A stretch of 64,000 nucleotides of DNA from Peptoniphilus asaccharolyticus DSM 20463 (GTDB taxonomy: Bacteria; Bacillota; Clostridia; Tissierellales; Peptoniphilaceae): NCBI RefSeq assembly GCF_900176115.1, contig NZ_FWWR01000009.1, positions 1 to 64,000 on the forward strand. The letters are read 5' to 3'. Made by a program: the position numbers and the translations under genes. The notes beneath the pieces are model-generated. The model saw only the letters and a list, made by a program, of their open reading frames with translations. It did not search any database and was not told the DNA's origin. The stretch's first letter is position 1; each line of letters begins with the position of its first letter. Below, one piece after another: positions 24,489-34,201 of this stretch.

Positions 24489-27400
24489 TTGGCAAATAGA
24501 ATAAAAGGGATAACTGTTGAGATTGGTGGGGATACTACCAAATTACAGACCGCACTAAAACAAGTTAATACGGAGATAAAACATACCCAATCAGAACTTC
24601 GTGATGTCAACAAACTTCTTAAACTTGATCCTGGCAACACTGAACTCATCTCACAAAAGCATAAACTATTAGGACAGACATTAGAAGAGACAAAGAATAA
24701 GCTAACATCATTAAAAGAGGCACAAAAACAAGCTGAACAGGCTCTTGCAGAAGGTAAGATTTCCCAAGAGCAATATGATGCCCTTAAACGAGAGATTATT
24801 GAAACAGAACAAGCTCTTAAATCTTTAGAAAGGCAAGGGGCAACCACTAATCAAACTCTGCAAAACATAGCTATTACTGGAGAAAAATGGCAAAACACAG
24901 GGCAAAATATAGAAAATGTAGGAAGAAAAATGATGCCAGTATCTCTTGCAGTAGCAGGTCTTGGGGCAGCGGCTGTAAAGACTGCATCAGATTTTGATTC
25001 TGGTATGTCAAAGGTAAAAGCAGTATCTGGTGCAACAGGGTCCGACTTTGATGCCCTAAGGGAAAAGGCCCGTGAAATGGGAGCCAAGACCAAGTTCTCA
25101 GCATCTGAAGCGGCAGAGGCTATGAACTACATGGCTATGGCTGGTTGGAAAAGTAAAGATATGATTAGTGGTATTGAAGGAGTCATGAACCTTGCTGCAG
25201 CTAGTGGTGAGGACTTAGCTACTACTTCAGATATCGTAACAGATGCCCTTACAGCCTTTGGTTTAAAAGCAGAAGATTCTTCTCACTTTGCTGATGTTCT
25301 TGCTGCTGCATCATCTAATGCCAATACCAATGTTTCATTAATGGGTGAAACCTTCAAATATGCTGCACCTATTGCTGGGACACTTGGATATTCAGTTGAA
25401 GATACAGCAGTGGCTATAGGTTTAATGGCTAACGCAGGAATAAAGGGTTCACAAGCAGGGACAGCTTTAAGGTCTGGACTAACAAGACTCGCATCACCAA
25501 CTAAAGAAGTTATTAACGGAATGTCTATGTTAGGCTTATCTATTGAAGATGTGCAGGGACTTTCACTTGATGAGACTCTAAGCACCTTTAGGGTAGCCTT
25601 TGCTAATTTAGATGGAACTCAAAAAGCACAAGCAGCATCCATGATATTTGGTAAAAATGCCATGTCTGGAATGCTGGCAATTATAAATGCCAGTGAAAAA
25701 GACTATAACAGTTTAAGTGATGCCATATATAACGCAGATGGAACAGCAGAAAAAATGGCTGCTACTATGCAGGATAACCTAGCTGGTCAATTAAAAATCC
25801 TACAATCTGCCTTAGAAGAATTAGCCATATCCTTTGGAGAACTTTTAATGCCTGCTGTTAGAAAAGCAGTAGATATATTAACAAAACTGGTAAATGGACT
25901 TAATGCACTTCCAGGTCCAGTAAAAGGCATTATTGCAGGTATCGGTCTTTTCATAGCTGCTCTTGGTCCTGTACTAATGATTGTAGGAAAACTTATCTGG
26001 TCAATAGGAACTATTATGACTAAAGGTCCTCTAATAGTAGGAGGAATAACTAAGATAGTTGGAATCTTTACAGGTACACTTATACCAGCAATCACTGCAG
26101 TAGTATCAGCCATAGGTATTGTTCCTATTGCTATTGGTGCAGTAATAGCTGGTCTTGTTCTTTTATGGAAGAAGTGCGACTGGTTTAGAGAAGGGGTCAT
26201 CTCCATATGGGAAACTATTAAGGAATCAACTGTTGCCATTTGGAATGGAATAAAAGAATTCTTCGTAAACTTATGGCAGGGGATATCTGATTCATGGACA
26301 AGTACCTGGACTGAAATCACAAGTTTTCTATCAGAATTTTGGACTGGATTTATTGAAAGAGTGAAGAATACTTGGAACGGCATCAAGGACTTCTTCGCCA
26401 ATCTATGGAATGGACTTTCTGAAGGCTGGAATACTATCTGGACATCTATAACAACTTTTCTAACTGAATCTTGGAATACCTTTATCGAGGGAGCCAAGAG
26501 TTTATGGCAAAGTTTAGGAGAATTCTTTACAAGCCTCTGGACGGGAATTCAAACTACTTTTACCAATATATGGACAGCTATTTCAACTACAACTACAGAA
26601 ATATTTACAGCAGTTGGTGAGTTTATCAGAACTACTTGGGAAGGTATTAAGACTTTAATTTCAACAGTTCTTGATGCAATCAAAGTAAAAGTAGAGACTA
26701 TTTGGAATGGACTAAAAGAATTTTTAACAACAGTCATTACTGCTATTGGAGAATTTATTTCTACATCCTGGACAAACATAAAAACAACAATTGAGACTAT
26801 CTTGACTTCTATTAAGACAGTCCTTGAATCAATCTGGAATGGGATAAAGACCTTTATCTCATCAACAATGAATAACATTAAGTCCTTAGTTTCATCTGCT
26901 TGGAACTCCATAAAGTCGACTATTTCCTCTGCAGTAAATACTGCGAAGTCAGCCGTATCGTCTGCCTTTAATTCTATGAGATCAAGCATTTCATCGACCA
27001 TGTCAAATATTCAGTCCACTATTAGAAATGGATTTAATAATGCAGTTAATCACATTAAGAATTTGGCATCACAAGCCTATACATGGGGAGCTGATATGAT
27101 TAACGGAATTGCTAGAGGGATTAGAAGTGCAATTAGCAATGTGACATCTGCTGTTTCTAATGTAGCATCAACTATTAGGTCCTACCTGCACTTCTCTGTT
27201 CCAGATGTTGGCCCACTTACCGACTATGAATCTTGGATGCCAGACTTCATGGAAGGTCTATCTAAGGGGATAGAAAAGAGCAGAAGATTAGTACAATCTT
27301 CAATGAAAAATGTCGCAAGTGATTTGGTTTTAAGCCCAAATATATCAGCTGTTGGCATAGGTGGACATGATAAAGAATCAGCTATAAATGGAATTGATAT

Positions 27401-27554
27401 AGGAAGACAAATATCCGATGCACTTGCAAACATTAATTTAAAATCAGAAAATACTGGAGATATAGTTATCCCAGTTTATCTTGGAGGCACACTCCTTGAT
27501 GAAGTTATTGTTAATGCATCTATGCGTAAGAATTTAAGAAGTGGAGGAAGGTAA
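24489..27554 (+). CDS. Tape measure protein
   Basis: 1021 aa, TTG start with AAGGAGGTGAG. N-terminal coiled coil (residues 15-120), then the TP901-type conserved core (MGAKTKFSASEAAEAMNYMA, AGWKSKDMISGIEGVMNLAA, SPTKEVINGMSMLGLSIED), several hydrophobic segments at about 470-560, and a long helical array of Trp-rich repeats (WNGIKEFF, WNGIKDFF, WNGLKEFL, WNGIKTFI) to about 900. Determines tail length and helps eject DNA. No lytic domain visible. Confidence 0.93.
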   Translation: MANRIKGITVEIGGDTTKLQTALKQVNTEIKHTQSELRDVNKLLKLDPGNTELISQKHKLLGQTLEETKNKLTSLKEAQKQAEQALAEGKISQEQYDALKREIIETEQALKSLERQGATTNQTLQNIAITGEKWQNTGQNIENVGRKMMPVSLAVAGLGAAAVKTASDFDSGMSKVKAVSGATGSDFDALREKAREMGAKTKFSASEAAEAMNYMAMAGWKSKDMISGIEGVMNLAAASGEDLATTSDIVTDALTAFGLKAEDSSHFADVLAAASSNANTNVSLMGETFKYAAPIAGTLGYSVEDTAVAIGLMANAGIKGSQAGTALRSGLTRLASPTKEVINGMSMLGLSIEDVQGLSLDETLSTFRVAFANLDGTQKAQAASMIFGKNAMSGMLAIINASEKDYNSLSDAIYNADGTAEKMAATMQDNLAGQLKILQSALEELAISFGELLMPAVRKAVDILTKLVNGLNALPGPVKGIIAGIGLFIAALGPVLMIVGKLIWSIGTIMTKGPLIVGGITKIVGIFTGTLIPAITAVVSAIGIVPIAIGAVIAGLVLLWKKCDWFREGVISIWETIKESTVAIWNGIKEFFVNLWQGISDSWTSTWTEITSFLSEFWTGFIERVKNTWNGIKDFFANLWNGLSEGWNTIWTSITTFLTESWNTFIEGAKSLWQSLGEFFTSLWTGIQTTFTNIWTAISTTTTEIFTAVGEFIRTTWEGIKTLISTVLDAIKVKVETIWNGLKEFLTTVITAIGEFISTSWTNIKTTIETILTSIKTVLESIWNGIKTFISSTMNNIKSLVSSAWNSIKSTISSAVNTAKSAVSSAFNSMRSSISSTMSNIQSTIRNGFNNAVNHIKNLASQAYTWGADMINGIARGIRSAISNVTSAVSNVASTIRSYLHFSVPDVGPLTDYESWMPDFMEGLSKGIEKSRRLVQSSMKNVASDLVLSPNISAVGIGGHDKESAINGIDIGRQISDALANINLKSENTGDIVIPVYLGGTLLDEVIVNASMRKNLRSGGR

Positions 27555-27916
27555 TGAAATATCAATCATATTTAATTATTGAAGGAGTAGACCTACCACT
27601 ACCAAATTCTTATGATTTGGAGTTTAGAGATATTGAGGCAGATACTGGAGGAGAAACAGAGGCAGGTACAATTCAGAGGGATATTGTTAGAAATAAAGTA
27701 GCGAGTATTTCTGTAAGTTTTTCTTGTAGTCCTAAGCTTGTAAAGAGATTGAGTAGTCTTACTAACAAGTCTAACCTTAAAGTTAAATTCTTAGATACAG
27801 AAACATTGGAACTTAAAGAGACACAAATGTATATAGACAAGTTTCAAGTCAAATTAATAAAAGATACTTCTTATAAGGGATTGTGGGAAGTATCTTTTTC
27901 ATTGGAGGAGTATTGA
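27554..27916 (+). CDS. Distal tail-associated small protein (DUF6711-like)
   Basis: 120 aa beta-rich protein (YQSYLIIEGVDLPLPNSYDL, GTIQRDIVRNKVASISVSFS). Such proteins sit between tape measure and the tail-associated gene in Clostridia siphophages and are probably tail-tip hub parts. The start overlaps the end of the tape measure gene. Confidence 0.65.
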   Translation: MKYQSYLIIEGVDLPLPNSYDLEFRDIEADTGGETEAGTIQRDIVRNKVASISVSFSCSPKLVKRLSSLTNKSNLKVKFLDTETLELKETQMYIDKFQVKLIKDTSYKGLWEVSFSLEEY

Positions 27917-29787
27917 TGTATCCAATAAGCAATGAATATAAAAAAGCAATCAAAAAGAATTCTCGTAAATTTTACTGGACGGGAAATATCATCTTAAAAG
28001 ATGAAACAATCATTCCATTTACCAATAAAGATATTCTTAAAGGGTCTGGATACATTCATCGTTCATGCTCTGGATCTTCTGAACTTGAAATAGGGACAGT
28101 TTATGCTGGAGAGTTTGGAATTAGCCTTTTTTCAAATATAGATAGGTATTCTCTAGAGGATTCAAAGCTAGAACTTTTTTATAATCAAGAACTAGAAAAT
28201 AAAAAGATAGAAACTATACCAATGGGAATATTTGATGTTACTGAGGCAAATAGGTCTAAGAAGATTTTAGAATTAAAAGGCTATGATTATATGCTTAGGT
28301 TTGATAAGAACTTCCCAGTTACAGATACCTTTGGCACAGCCTTTGAACTACTAAGTCTTTCATGTGAGAAGTGTAAGGTAGAATTAGGTATGACAGAAGA
28401 TGAGGTAAGAACTTTTGTAAATGGTGAGGAAGTTTTAGCAATTTATCAAGACCATGATATAGAAACCTACAGGGACTTTATTCACTATATAGCATCGACT
28501 CTTGGTGCTTTTGCTGGGGTTTCTCGTGATGGTAAGTTGGTTTTAAAGAAGTATGCAGAAAGCATATCAACTGAAATTAAAACAAGAGAAAGATTTTCTT
28601 CATCAATATCAGATTTTAAGACAAGATATACAGCCATCAACTCAACAAATGCCAAGACTAAAATAGCTGAATATTACTCTTTAGAAAATGATGATGGACT
28701 AACTATGAATCTTGGGATAAATCCACTGATGCAGTTAGGACTTCCAGAAAAAAGAAAAAGGATGTGTGAGGCACTTCTTACTGAAATTTGCAAAATTCAT
28801 CACACACCTTTTGATATGGTAACAATAGGAGACCCAAGTCTTGATGTAGGAGACAGAATAGCTATTTCTTATGAAGAAGAAAAGATTGAAGGACTTATCA
28901 CTGACATAGAATATAAAATAAATAGCAAGCATAGAATTCTTGGTGTAGGAAAAAATCCCTATTTATCTAAAGCTAAGAGTAAGAATGATAAGAATATAGT
29001 AGGACTGTTAAATCAAATTGAATCTGAAAAGTTAGTAGTTCATGCTTACTCAAATTACTCTGCTTTTAATCTTTCCACAACAGACACGCCGATAATTCGT
29101 ATAGAATTTGCCTCCAATAAAGAAACGGAGGCAATTTTTAATGCATCTATCTTGTTAAATATCATCTGTGATACTGAAGAAAAAACTAGAAAGATATCAA
29201 GAAAGGTTAAGAAACAAGTAGAGGTTTTAAATAATGATGGAAAATCCTATGATCCTCCAAAGTTTGAAGAAAAAGAAGAAGTAGAAGAACTTGATTTCAT
29301 TGAAAATATAGAAATACCAACAAGGCTAGTTGTTACTTATGTTTTTAATGATACGAAAATAGAACATCATATTCCAAAAGAAACCTACTTAAGTGGTGAC
29401 CATATTTTAAATCTTTTTTATCCGTTAACTAAACTTCAGGAAAAGACGATGAACAACTTCTCGGTATTAATTAGGCTTGAGTCTGGTCAAGCAATGATTG
29501 GAAAAGATAATGCTATCGCAGCTATATCTGGTCAATCTCTAGGTTCTACAGAGGCTTGGGATGGAAAGCTTAAGATTGATGAGTCTTGGAAGAGAATAGA
29601 ACTTAGTCATTCATTCTTGCTTAGGAAACTTAAAGCAGACTACAAAGTAGAAAGACAAATACCAACACCGATTATATTTAATGAAAAGGTAGGAAGATTC
29701 AAATATCAAGGATTAATGCTTGGAAAATATAAGGAAGAAATTACTACAGAATTTAAAGATAAGGAGGAAGGAAATGCTAAAAGGTAA
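27916..29787 (+). CDS. Phage tail-tip/minor structural protein
   Basis: About 623 aa from ATG 27916 (MYPISNEYKKAIKKNSRKFY), preceded by GGAGGAG. The N-terminal 350 residues resemble prophage tail endopeptidase-like/baseplate hub proteins (KGYDYMLRFDKNFPVT, HYIASTLGAFAGVSRDGKLV, GDRIAISYEEEKIEGLITDI). The C-terminal part is unique, beta-rich, and probably contacts downstream fibres. No peptidase catalytic residues identified. Confidence 0.75.
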   Translation: MYPISNEYKKAIKKNSRKFYWTGNIILKDETIIPFTNKDILKGSGYIHRSCSGSSELEIGTVYAGEFGISLFSNIDRYSLEDSKLELFYNQELENKKIETIPMGIFDVTEANRSKKILELKGYDYMLRFDKNFPVTDTFGTAFELLSLSCEKCKVELGMTEDEVRTFVNGEEVLAIYQDHDIETYRDFIHYIASTLGAFAGVSRDGKLVLKKYAESISTEIKTRERFSSSISDFKTRYTAINSTNAKTKIAEYYSLENDDGLTMNLGINPLMQLGLPEKRKRMCEALLTEICKIHHTPFDMVTIGDPSLDVGDRIAISYEEEKIEGLITDIEYKINSKHRILGVGKNPYLSKAKSKNDKNIVGLLNQIESEKLVVHAYSNYSAFNLSTTDTPIIRIEFASNKETEAIFNASILLNIICDTEEKTRKISRKVKKQVEVLNNDGKSYDPPKFEEKEEVEELDFIENIEIPTRLVVTYVFNDTKIEHHIPKETYLSGDHILNLFYPLTKLQEKTMNNFSVLIRLESGQAMIGKDNAIAAISGQSLGSTEAWDGKLKIDESWKRIELSHSFLLRKLKADYKVERQIPTPIIFNEKVGRFKYQGLMLGKYKEEITTEFKDKEEGNAKR

Positions 29788-31165
29788 ATCAGTTATTGAA
29801 CTAACTGATGTGAGGACAAATAAGAAAGAGATATATGAAGATGAAAACTTAATAACTAATGCAGTCCCAGATTTATTAAGACTGAATCCATCGGGTCTTA
29901 TGTATCCATTAGATAATGGAACAGTTCAGTTTAAAGATGAAATATTTCCCATAGCTAATAAATGTTATGGTGGAATATTATTATTTGAAAATCCCTTGGA
30001 GGAGGATCCAAATAAAATAATTGCACCTTCAGACAATCCAATTATTGGTTATGCATCAAATGATGTTAATGATACTGACAATTCCAAAAGAGGATCTGCG
30101 AACTTGACGGAATCCAAACCAATAGATAGAGGATATAAATTTGTATGGGACTTTTCAACTTCACAAGGAAATGGAAGGATTTCATCCTTAGCTTTAACTC
30201 ATTATAGAGGAGGCAAAAGCTTTTATGGGAACTCTTATGACAGAGAATCTGGAATTCTTATGTTAAACAAGGTTAGTACAAAAACGGACAAAGCTGTTCT
30301 ATCTTATTATGCAGGTCTTGTTGAAGTAAACTTAAAAGACCAAAGTTTTTATTCTATTTGGCCTATGCCCGATAGACAAATTCAAATAGCTAAAATTAAA
30401 GAGTCATTTTTCAATATAGGACTTAATGATACGATTTTAGGTATGCCTACACAAGATGTTGAAGTAAATTATATTAAACCTGAAAAATTTTTCCCAAGTA
30501 GATATAGCATTAACTGTTCCTTCCATGATGGGGAAGATGGATATTGGTATGGATTTTCAACGGAAGGGGAAACGAACAGCAGGGGAAATGCTGAAATATA
30601 TACAATAAAGATTAAGAAGGAAGATTTTTCATTTACAGAAGATAAGTGGGTGTTAGAAAATGTACAACTGCAAAGTATAGGTAGATATCCAAGTTCTGAA
30701 AATGAAAGCCATTACAGGACGATAGGAAGTGTGGTTAGAGGTAAATATTTGTATTGTTTAAATTACAAAAAAAATGGTGTTTATAAAATAAATATTAATA
30801 ATCCAGTGGACATTACATTGATTAATCTTGAAAATGAAGTTGATATTCTAAGAGGAGAATATACAAATCAGTATTTTTACAAATATGGAGATTATGTAGC
30901 AACCAGACAGTTTTTAATTGATAAAAATGACAATGTTATTTATACAGCTAATGTTGATATGAAGTTTTTAACTACACCTTTAATTAATATTGGTCCATTT
31001 ATGATTGGTTACGATACCGATGCAGGCTATGGAAATTATACTCTTTATAAACTTCTATTCCTTCAAACGCAATATCTTGGAACAATTAATAACCTTTCAA
31101 GCCCAATATTAAAAACGGCAGATAAGACAATGAAAATAACTTACACACTAACAGAGGAGGAATAA
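29774..31165 (+). CDS. Receptor-binding/tail fibre-type protein
   Basis: 463 aa from ATG 29774 (AAGGAGGAAGGAA upstream). The N-terminus VIELTDVRTNKKEIYEDENL is typical of Clostridia phage tail-fibre-like proteins that attach to the tip. The rest is beta-propeller-like, with repeating aromatic strands (YWYGFSTEG, GKYLYCLNYKKNGVY). Located just upstream of holin and endolysin. Likely determines host binding; function inferred from position. Confidence 0.65.
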   Translation: MLKGKSVIELTDVRTNKKEIYEDENLITNAVPDLLRLNPSGLMYPLDNGTVQFKDEIFPIANKCYGGILLFENPLEEDPNKIIAPSDNPIIGYASNDVNDTDNSKRGSANLTESKPIDRGYKFVWDFSTSQGNGRISSLALTHYRGGKSFYGNSYDRESGILMLNKVSTKTDKAVLSYYAGLVEVNLKDQSFYSIWPMPDRQIQIAKIKESFFNIGLNDTILGMPTQDVEVNYIKPEKFFPSRYSINCSFHDGEDGYWYGFSTEGETNSRGNAEIYTIKIKKEDFSFTEDKWVLENVQLQSIGRYPSSENESHYRTIGSVVRGKYLYCLNYKKNGVYKININNPVDITLINLENEVDILRGEYTNQYFYKYGDYVATRQFLIDKNDNVIYTANVDMKFLTTPLINIGPFMIGYDTDAGYGNYTLYKLLFLQTQYLGTINNLSSPILKTADKTMKITYTLTEEE

Positions 31166-31166
31166 A

Positions 31167-31568
31167 ATGAATAAGTTTTTAGAAATATTAAAAGTATGCT
31201 TTACAGCCATTGGAGGATGGTTGGGATTTTATCTTGGAAGTGTAGATGCTTTTATCTACACACTACTTGCTTTTGTAATAGCTGACTATTTGACAGGTGT
31301 TTTAAGAGCAGGAGTGGAAAGAAAACTATCCTCATCCATAGGATTTAAAGGGATAGCTAAAAAGATTATGATTTTTATAGTTGTAGGAATAGCAAACCTA
31401 TGTGATGTAAATTTAATTAAAGGTGATGGAACAATGATAAGAACAGCCATCATCTTTTTTTATATAGCAAATGAGGGACTTTCTATCTTAGAAAACTCTG
31501 TAGCTTTAGGCTTGCCAGTACCAGAAAAACTAAAGGCGATTTTAAAACAATTCAAGGAGGAAAAATAA
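31167..31568 (+). CDS. Phage holin (phi LC3/TcdE-type, holin family 4)
   Basis: 133 aa with three membrane segments (about 8-25, 28-48, 68-110) and the family motif FVIADYLTGVLRAGVERKLS followed by GFKGIAKKIMIFIVVG. Forms the membrane lesion that releases the endolysin. The endolysin gene starts next to its stop codon. Confidence 0.92.
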   Translation: MNKFLEILKVCFTAIGGWLGFYLGSVDAFIYTLLAFVIADYLTGVLRAGVERKLSSSIGFKGIAKKIMIFIVVGIANLCDVNLIKGDGTMIRTAIIFFYIANEGLSILENSVALGLPVPEKLKAILKQFKEEK

Positions 31569-32393
31569 ATGAGCAACAGTCCATTAGTACAAGCAACAAT
31601 TCTCTCACCTAACCATAGTGGAAGAAGGAATCAAAAGATTACTAAAATAGCTATCCACCATGCAGCTGGAGTTATAAATGGTAGAAATCTTGCTGGAGTA
31701 TTTGTGCCAAGGTCAAGACGAGCATCAGCTAACTATAACTTAGGATCCGATGGAGTAATTGTTTTAGGGGTTGATGAATCTAACAGAGCCTGGACAACCT
31801 CATCTTCCTGGTGTGATAATAGAGCAGTAACAATTGAAGTAGGGAACTCTACGAGAGGACCTCAGTGGTTAGTTTCTGATTACGTTTTAAATAGACTAAT
31901 TGATTTAGTAACAGACATCTGTAGAAGAAATGGAATCTATCCTTGTACCTATACTGGAGGTAAGGATGGTGTTCTTCAAAAACACGAATGGTATAAAAGT
32001 ACTAACTGTCCTGGTCCATATCTTGGCAGCAAGTTTCCATATATAGCAAATGAAGTAAATAAAAGACTAAGATGCAATAAGACTGTTAGCAAACCAACAG
32101 GTGGACTATATAGAGTTAGAAAATCCTGGTCTGATGTAAAAAGCCAGAAAGGAGCATTTAAGAATTTAGAAAATGCTAAAAAGTGTGTCAATGCAAATCC
32201 AGGATATGCTGTCTATGATGCAAATGGTAGATCTCTTTATCCGGTAGCAAGTGCTCCATCAAAGAGTGTTGATACCTTAGCAAGAGAGGTAATTGCAGGA
32301 AATTGGGGAAATGGACAGGATCGAAAAAATAGACTTGAAAGAGCTGGATATGACTATAACGCAGTACAAAGACGAGTAAATGAACTCTTATAA
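31569..32393 (+). CDS. Endolysin: N-acetylmuramoyl-L-alanine amidase
   Basis: 274 aa. Amidase_2 domain (about 5-160) with zinc ligands H30/H31 (IAIHHAAG), VTIEVGNS, and a C-terminal ligand region KHEWYKSTNCPGPYL. Then a short SPOR-like linker (YRVRKSWSDVKSQKGAFKNL...ENAKKCV) and a CPL-7-like wall-binding repeat (LAREVIAGNWGNGQDRKNRL). Cleaves the amide bond between muramic acid and the stem peptide. No signal peptide, as expected with a holin. Confidence 0.93.
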   Translation: MSNSPLVQATILSPNHSGRRNQKITKIAIHHAAGVINGRNLAGVFVPRSRRASANYNLGSDGVIVLGVDESNRAWTTSSSWCDNRAVTIEVGNSTRGPQWLVSDYVLNRLIDLVTDICRRNGIYPCTYTGGKDGVLQKHEWYKSTNCPGPYLGSKFPYIANEVNKRLRCNKTVSKPTGGLYRVRKSWSDVKSQKGAFKNLENAKKCVNANPGYAVYDANGRSLYPVASAPSKSVDTLAREVIAGNWGNGQDRKNRLERAGYDYNAVQRRVNELL

Positions 32394-32405
32394 CTAATGA
32401 CAAAC

Positions 32406-32448
32406 AATGCCTACTTTAGAGAAATCTAGGGTAGGCATTATTTTTTTG
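32406..32448 (+). terminator. Terminator after the lysis genes
   Basis: AATGCCTAC (32406-32414) and GTAGGCATT (32431-32439) form a perfect 9-bp stem with an inner TAGA/TCTA stem, followed by ATTTTTTT. Ends the late transcript. Confidence 0.85.
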
Positions 32449-32465
32449 AAATTTTTTATAAATAC

Positions 32466-32505
32466 CGTCAGATTTTACCTTCTCCCAAGGCTACCTAATA
32501 GAAGG
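32466..32505 (+). repeat. 40-bp dispersed repeat, copy A
   Basis: Shares CGTCAGATTTT, then CCCAAGGCTACCTAATAG with copy B at 36924-36963, with one-base gaps. Copy A lacks the second half of the hairpin seen in copy B. The two copies bracket the DUF2800/DUF2815/polymerase module. Confidence 0.75.
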
Positions 32506-32541
32506 GCAAAAGAAAAGTCCTTCAGAAACGGAGGTAGAAAA

Positions 32542-32730
32542 ATGAAACATAAACTTCTAATCAGTGTTTCAAAAGAACCAAAAGCAGATGGATATGCAAA
32601 TTGCAAGACCATTAAGCTAAGGGAAAGATTTATCAGATTCTTTCTTGGAAAGAAATCAGACATTATGGTTTTTATTCCAAGCAATAGGATCGATGAGATT
32701 TCCATTCAAAATGAAGGAGGTGAGAGATAG
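32542..32730 (+). CDS. Small conserved phage/ICE protein
   Basis: 62 aa (MKHKLLISVSKEPKADGYAN, CKTIKLRERFIRFFLGKK, VFIPSNRIDEISI). ATG 32542 follows ACGGAGGTAGAAAA. Basic, with beta-strand then helix pattern. First gene of the replication module. Unknown function; possibly a regulator. Confidence 0.6.
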   Translation: MKHKLLISVSKEPKADGYANCKTIKLRERFIRFFLGKKSDIMVFIPSNRIDEISIQNEGGER

Positions 32731-33068
32731 TGAATACGAAACAAAAATATGACTTAATGATGGATGCGTCAAAATTACTGAGGTCATTGGCTGATGTAGT
32801 AGAGTCAATTGCAATTACCTATAAAGACACTTCTATTATTCAGGCGGATGCGAAAGTAATCGAGACACAGCAAGTAAATGCTTTGCCGGAGGCAAAAAAA
32901 CTTAACCTTGAAGATGTAAGGGCAGTGCTTGCAAAACTAAGTCAACATGGGAAAACTGTAGAGGTTAAAGAACTGATTGTAAAGTTTGGCGGAACGAAGT
33001 TATCTGATGTACCAAAGGAAAATTATAGTCAGCTACTAAAGGAAGCGGAGGAAATCAAAATTGACTAA
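32730..33068 (+). CDS. Hypothetical protein of the replication module
   Basis: 112 aa, GTG start overlapping the previous stop, with GGAGGTGAG upstream. The N-terminal helix pair is followed by a Gln/Ala linker; the C-terminus LEDVRAVLAKLSQHGKTVEV and KFGGTKLSDVPKENYSQLLK is a conserved helical module seen in phage replication/recombination accessory proteins. Function not known. Overlaps the DUF2800 gene by 8 bp. Confidence 0.6.
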   Translation: MNTKQKYDLMMDASKLLRSLADVVESIAITYKDTSIIQADAKVIETQQVNALPEAKKLNLEDVRAVLAKLSQHGKTVEVKELIVKFGGTKLSDVPKENYSQLLKEAEEIKID

Positions 33069-34200
33069 ACATGCAATTTTATCTCCATCAAGTTCCCATA
33101 GATGGCTTAACTGTACACCAAGTGCTGTGCTTGAGCTGGAGTTTGAAAATACCAGTTCAGCAGCAGCCGAGGAAGGAACGGCAGCACATGCTTTTTGTGA
33201 ACATAAGCTGAAAAAGGCATTGAAGATGCGAAGTAAACGACCTGTATCCGATTATGACTCAGACGAAATGCAAGAATGTACTGATGCCTATGTGGATTTT
33301 GTTTTGGAGCAGTTAGAAATAGCCAAGCAGAAATGTAAGGATCCGGCTATTTTGATTGAACAGAAAGTGGATTTTTCAGAGTATGTTCCAGATGGATTTG
33401 GAACTGCCGACTGCATGATCGTTTCAGATGATACGCTTTCCATTATTGACTTTAAGTATGGACAGGGAGTTTTAGTAGATGCATATGACAATTCACAAAT
33501 GAAATGCTATGCACTTGGAGCACTGGCAATTTATGAGAGCCTATATGACATAAAGGAAGTCAGTATGTCAATCTTTCAGCCACGAAGAGAGAATGTTTCT
33601 ACTTGGACGATTTCTGCAAGCGAACTAAAGAAGTGGGCAGAGGAAGTCCTAAAACCTAGGGCAGATTTGGCTATAAAGGGTGAGGGAGAATATTGCTCCG
33701 GTGATTGGTGCAAATTCTGTAAGGCCGCAGTTAGGTGTAGAGCAAGAGCGGAAGAAAAGCTGAAACTTGCAAAGGATGAGTTTAAACTACCACCACTATT
33801 AACAGATGCTGAAGTTGAAGAAATCCTAGTGGTTATTCCCGACTTAACATCATGGGCAAATAGCGTCTTAGCTTATGCAACAGATATGGCGGTCAATCAT
33901 GGTAAAGACTGGGAAGGCTTTAAGGTTGTAGAGGGTAGGTCTGTAAGAAAGTATAAGGATGAGGATTCTGTAATCGAAAAATCAAAAGAAAACGGATATA
34001 CCGATATCTTTAAAACCAGTCTTATTACACTTACTGAAATGCAAAAACTAATGGGAAAGAAGAAATTTGAGGATATTCTAGGTGACCTCATTATCAAACC
34101 ACCTGGAAAACTGACACTTGTACCAAACTCAGATAAGCGTCAGAAAGTAAATGTAACAAATGCTAAAAACGAATTTAATGAAATAACGGAGGAAAATTAA
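33061..34200 (+). CDS. DUF2800 protein, PD-(D/E)XK/Cas4-like nuclease
   Basis: 379 aa, TTG start with GGAGGAAATC. RecB/Cas4-like core: EEGTAAHAFCEH near the N-terminus, GFGTADCMIVSDD, then IIDFKYGQG (D...DxK) and MKCYALGAL (QxxxY-like). Cysteines near the middle (YCSGDWCKFC...CRAR) resemble the Fe-S cluster of Cas4/AddB-like nucleases. Paired with the DUF2815 gene it probably acts as the exonuclease of a phage recombination or replication system. Confidence 0.85.
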   Translation: MTKHAILSPSSSHRWLNCTPSAVLELEFENTSSAAAEEGTAAHAFCEHKLKKALKMRSKRPVSDYDSDEMQECTDAYVDFVLEQLEIAKQKCKDPAILIEQKVDFSEYVPDGFGTADCMIVSDDTLSIIDFKYGQGVLVDAYDNSQMKCYALGALAIYESLYDIKEVSMSIFQPRRENVSTWTISASELKKWAEEVLKPRADLAIKGEGEYCSGDWCKFCKAAVRCRARAEEKLKLAKDEFKLPPLLTDAEVEEILVVIPDLTSWANSVLAYATDMAVNHGKDWEGFKVVEGRSVRKYKDEDSVIEKSKENGYTDIFKTSLITLTEMQKLMGKKKFEDILGDLIIKPPGKLTLVPNSDKRQKVNVTNAKNEFNEITEEN

Positions 34201-34201
34201 A

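Noticed and set aside
24473-24847. Minus-strand frame over the start of the tape measure gene
   Set aside because: Fully antisense to the coding sequence and Cys/Ser-rich as expected for an artefact.
25283-27001. Minus-strand open frames opposite the tape measure gene
   Set aside because: Antisense to a strongly supported gene with repeated composition; no start signals.
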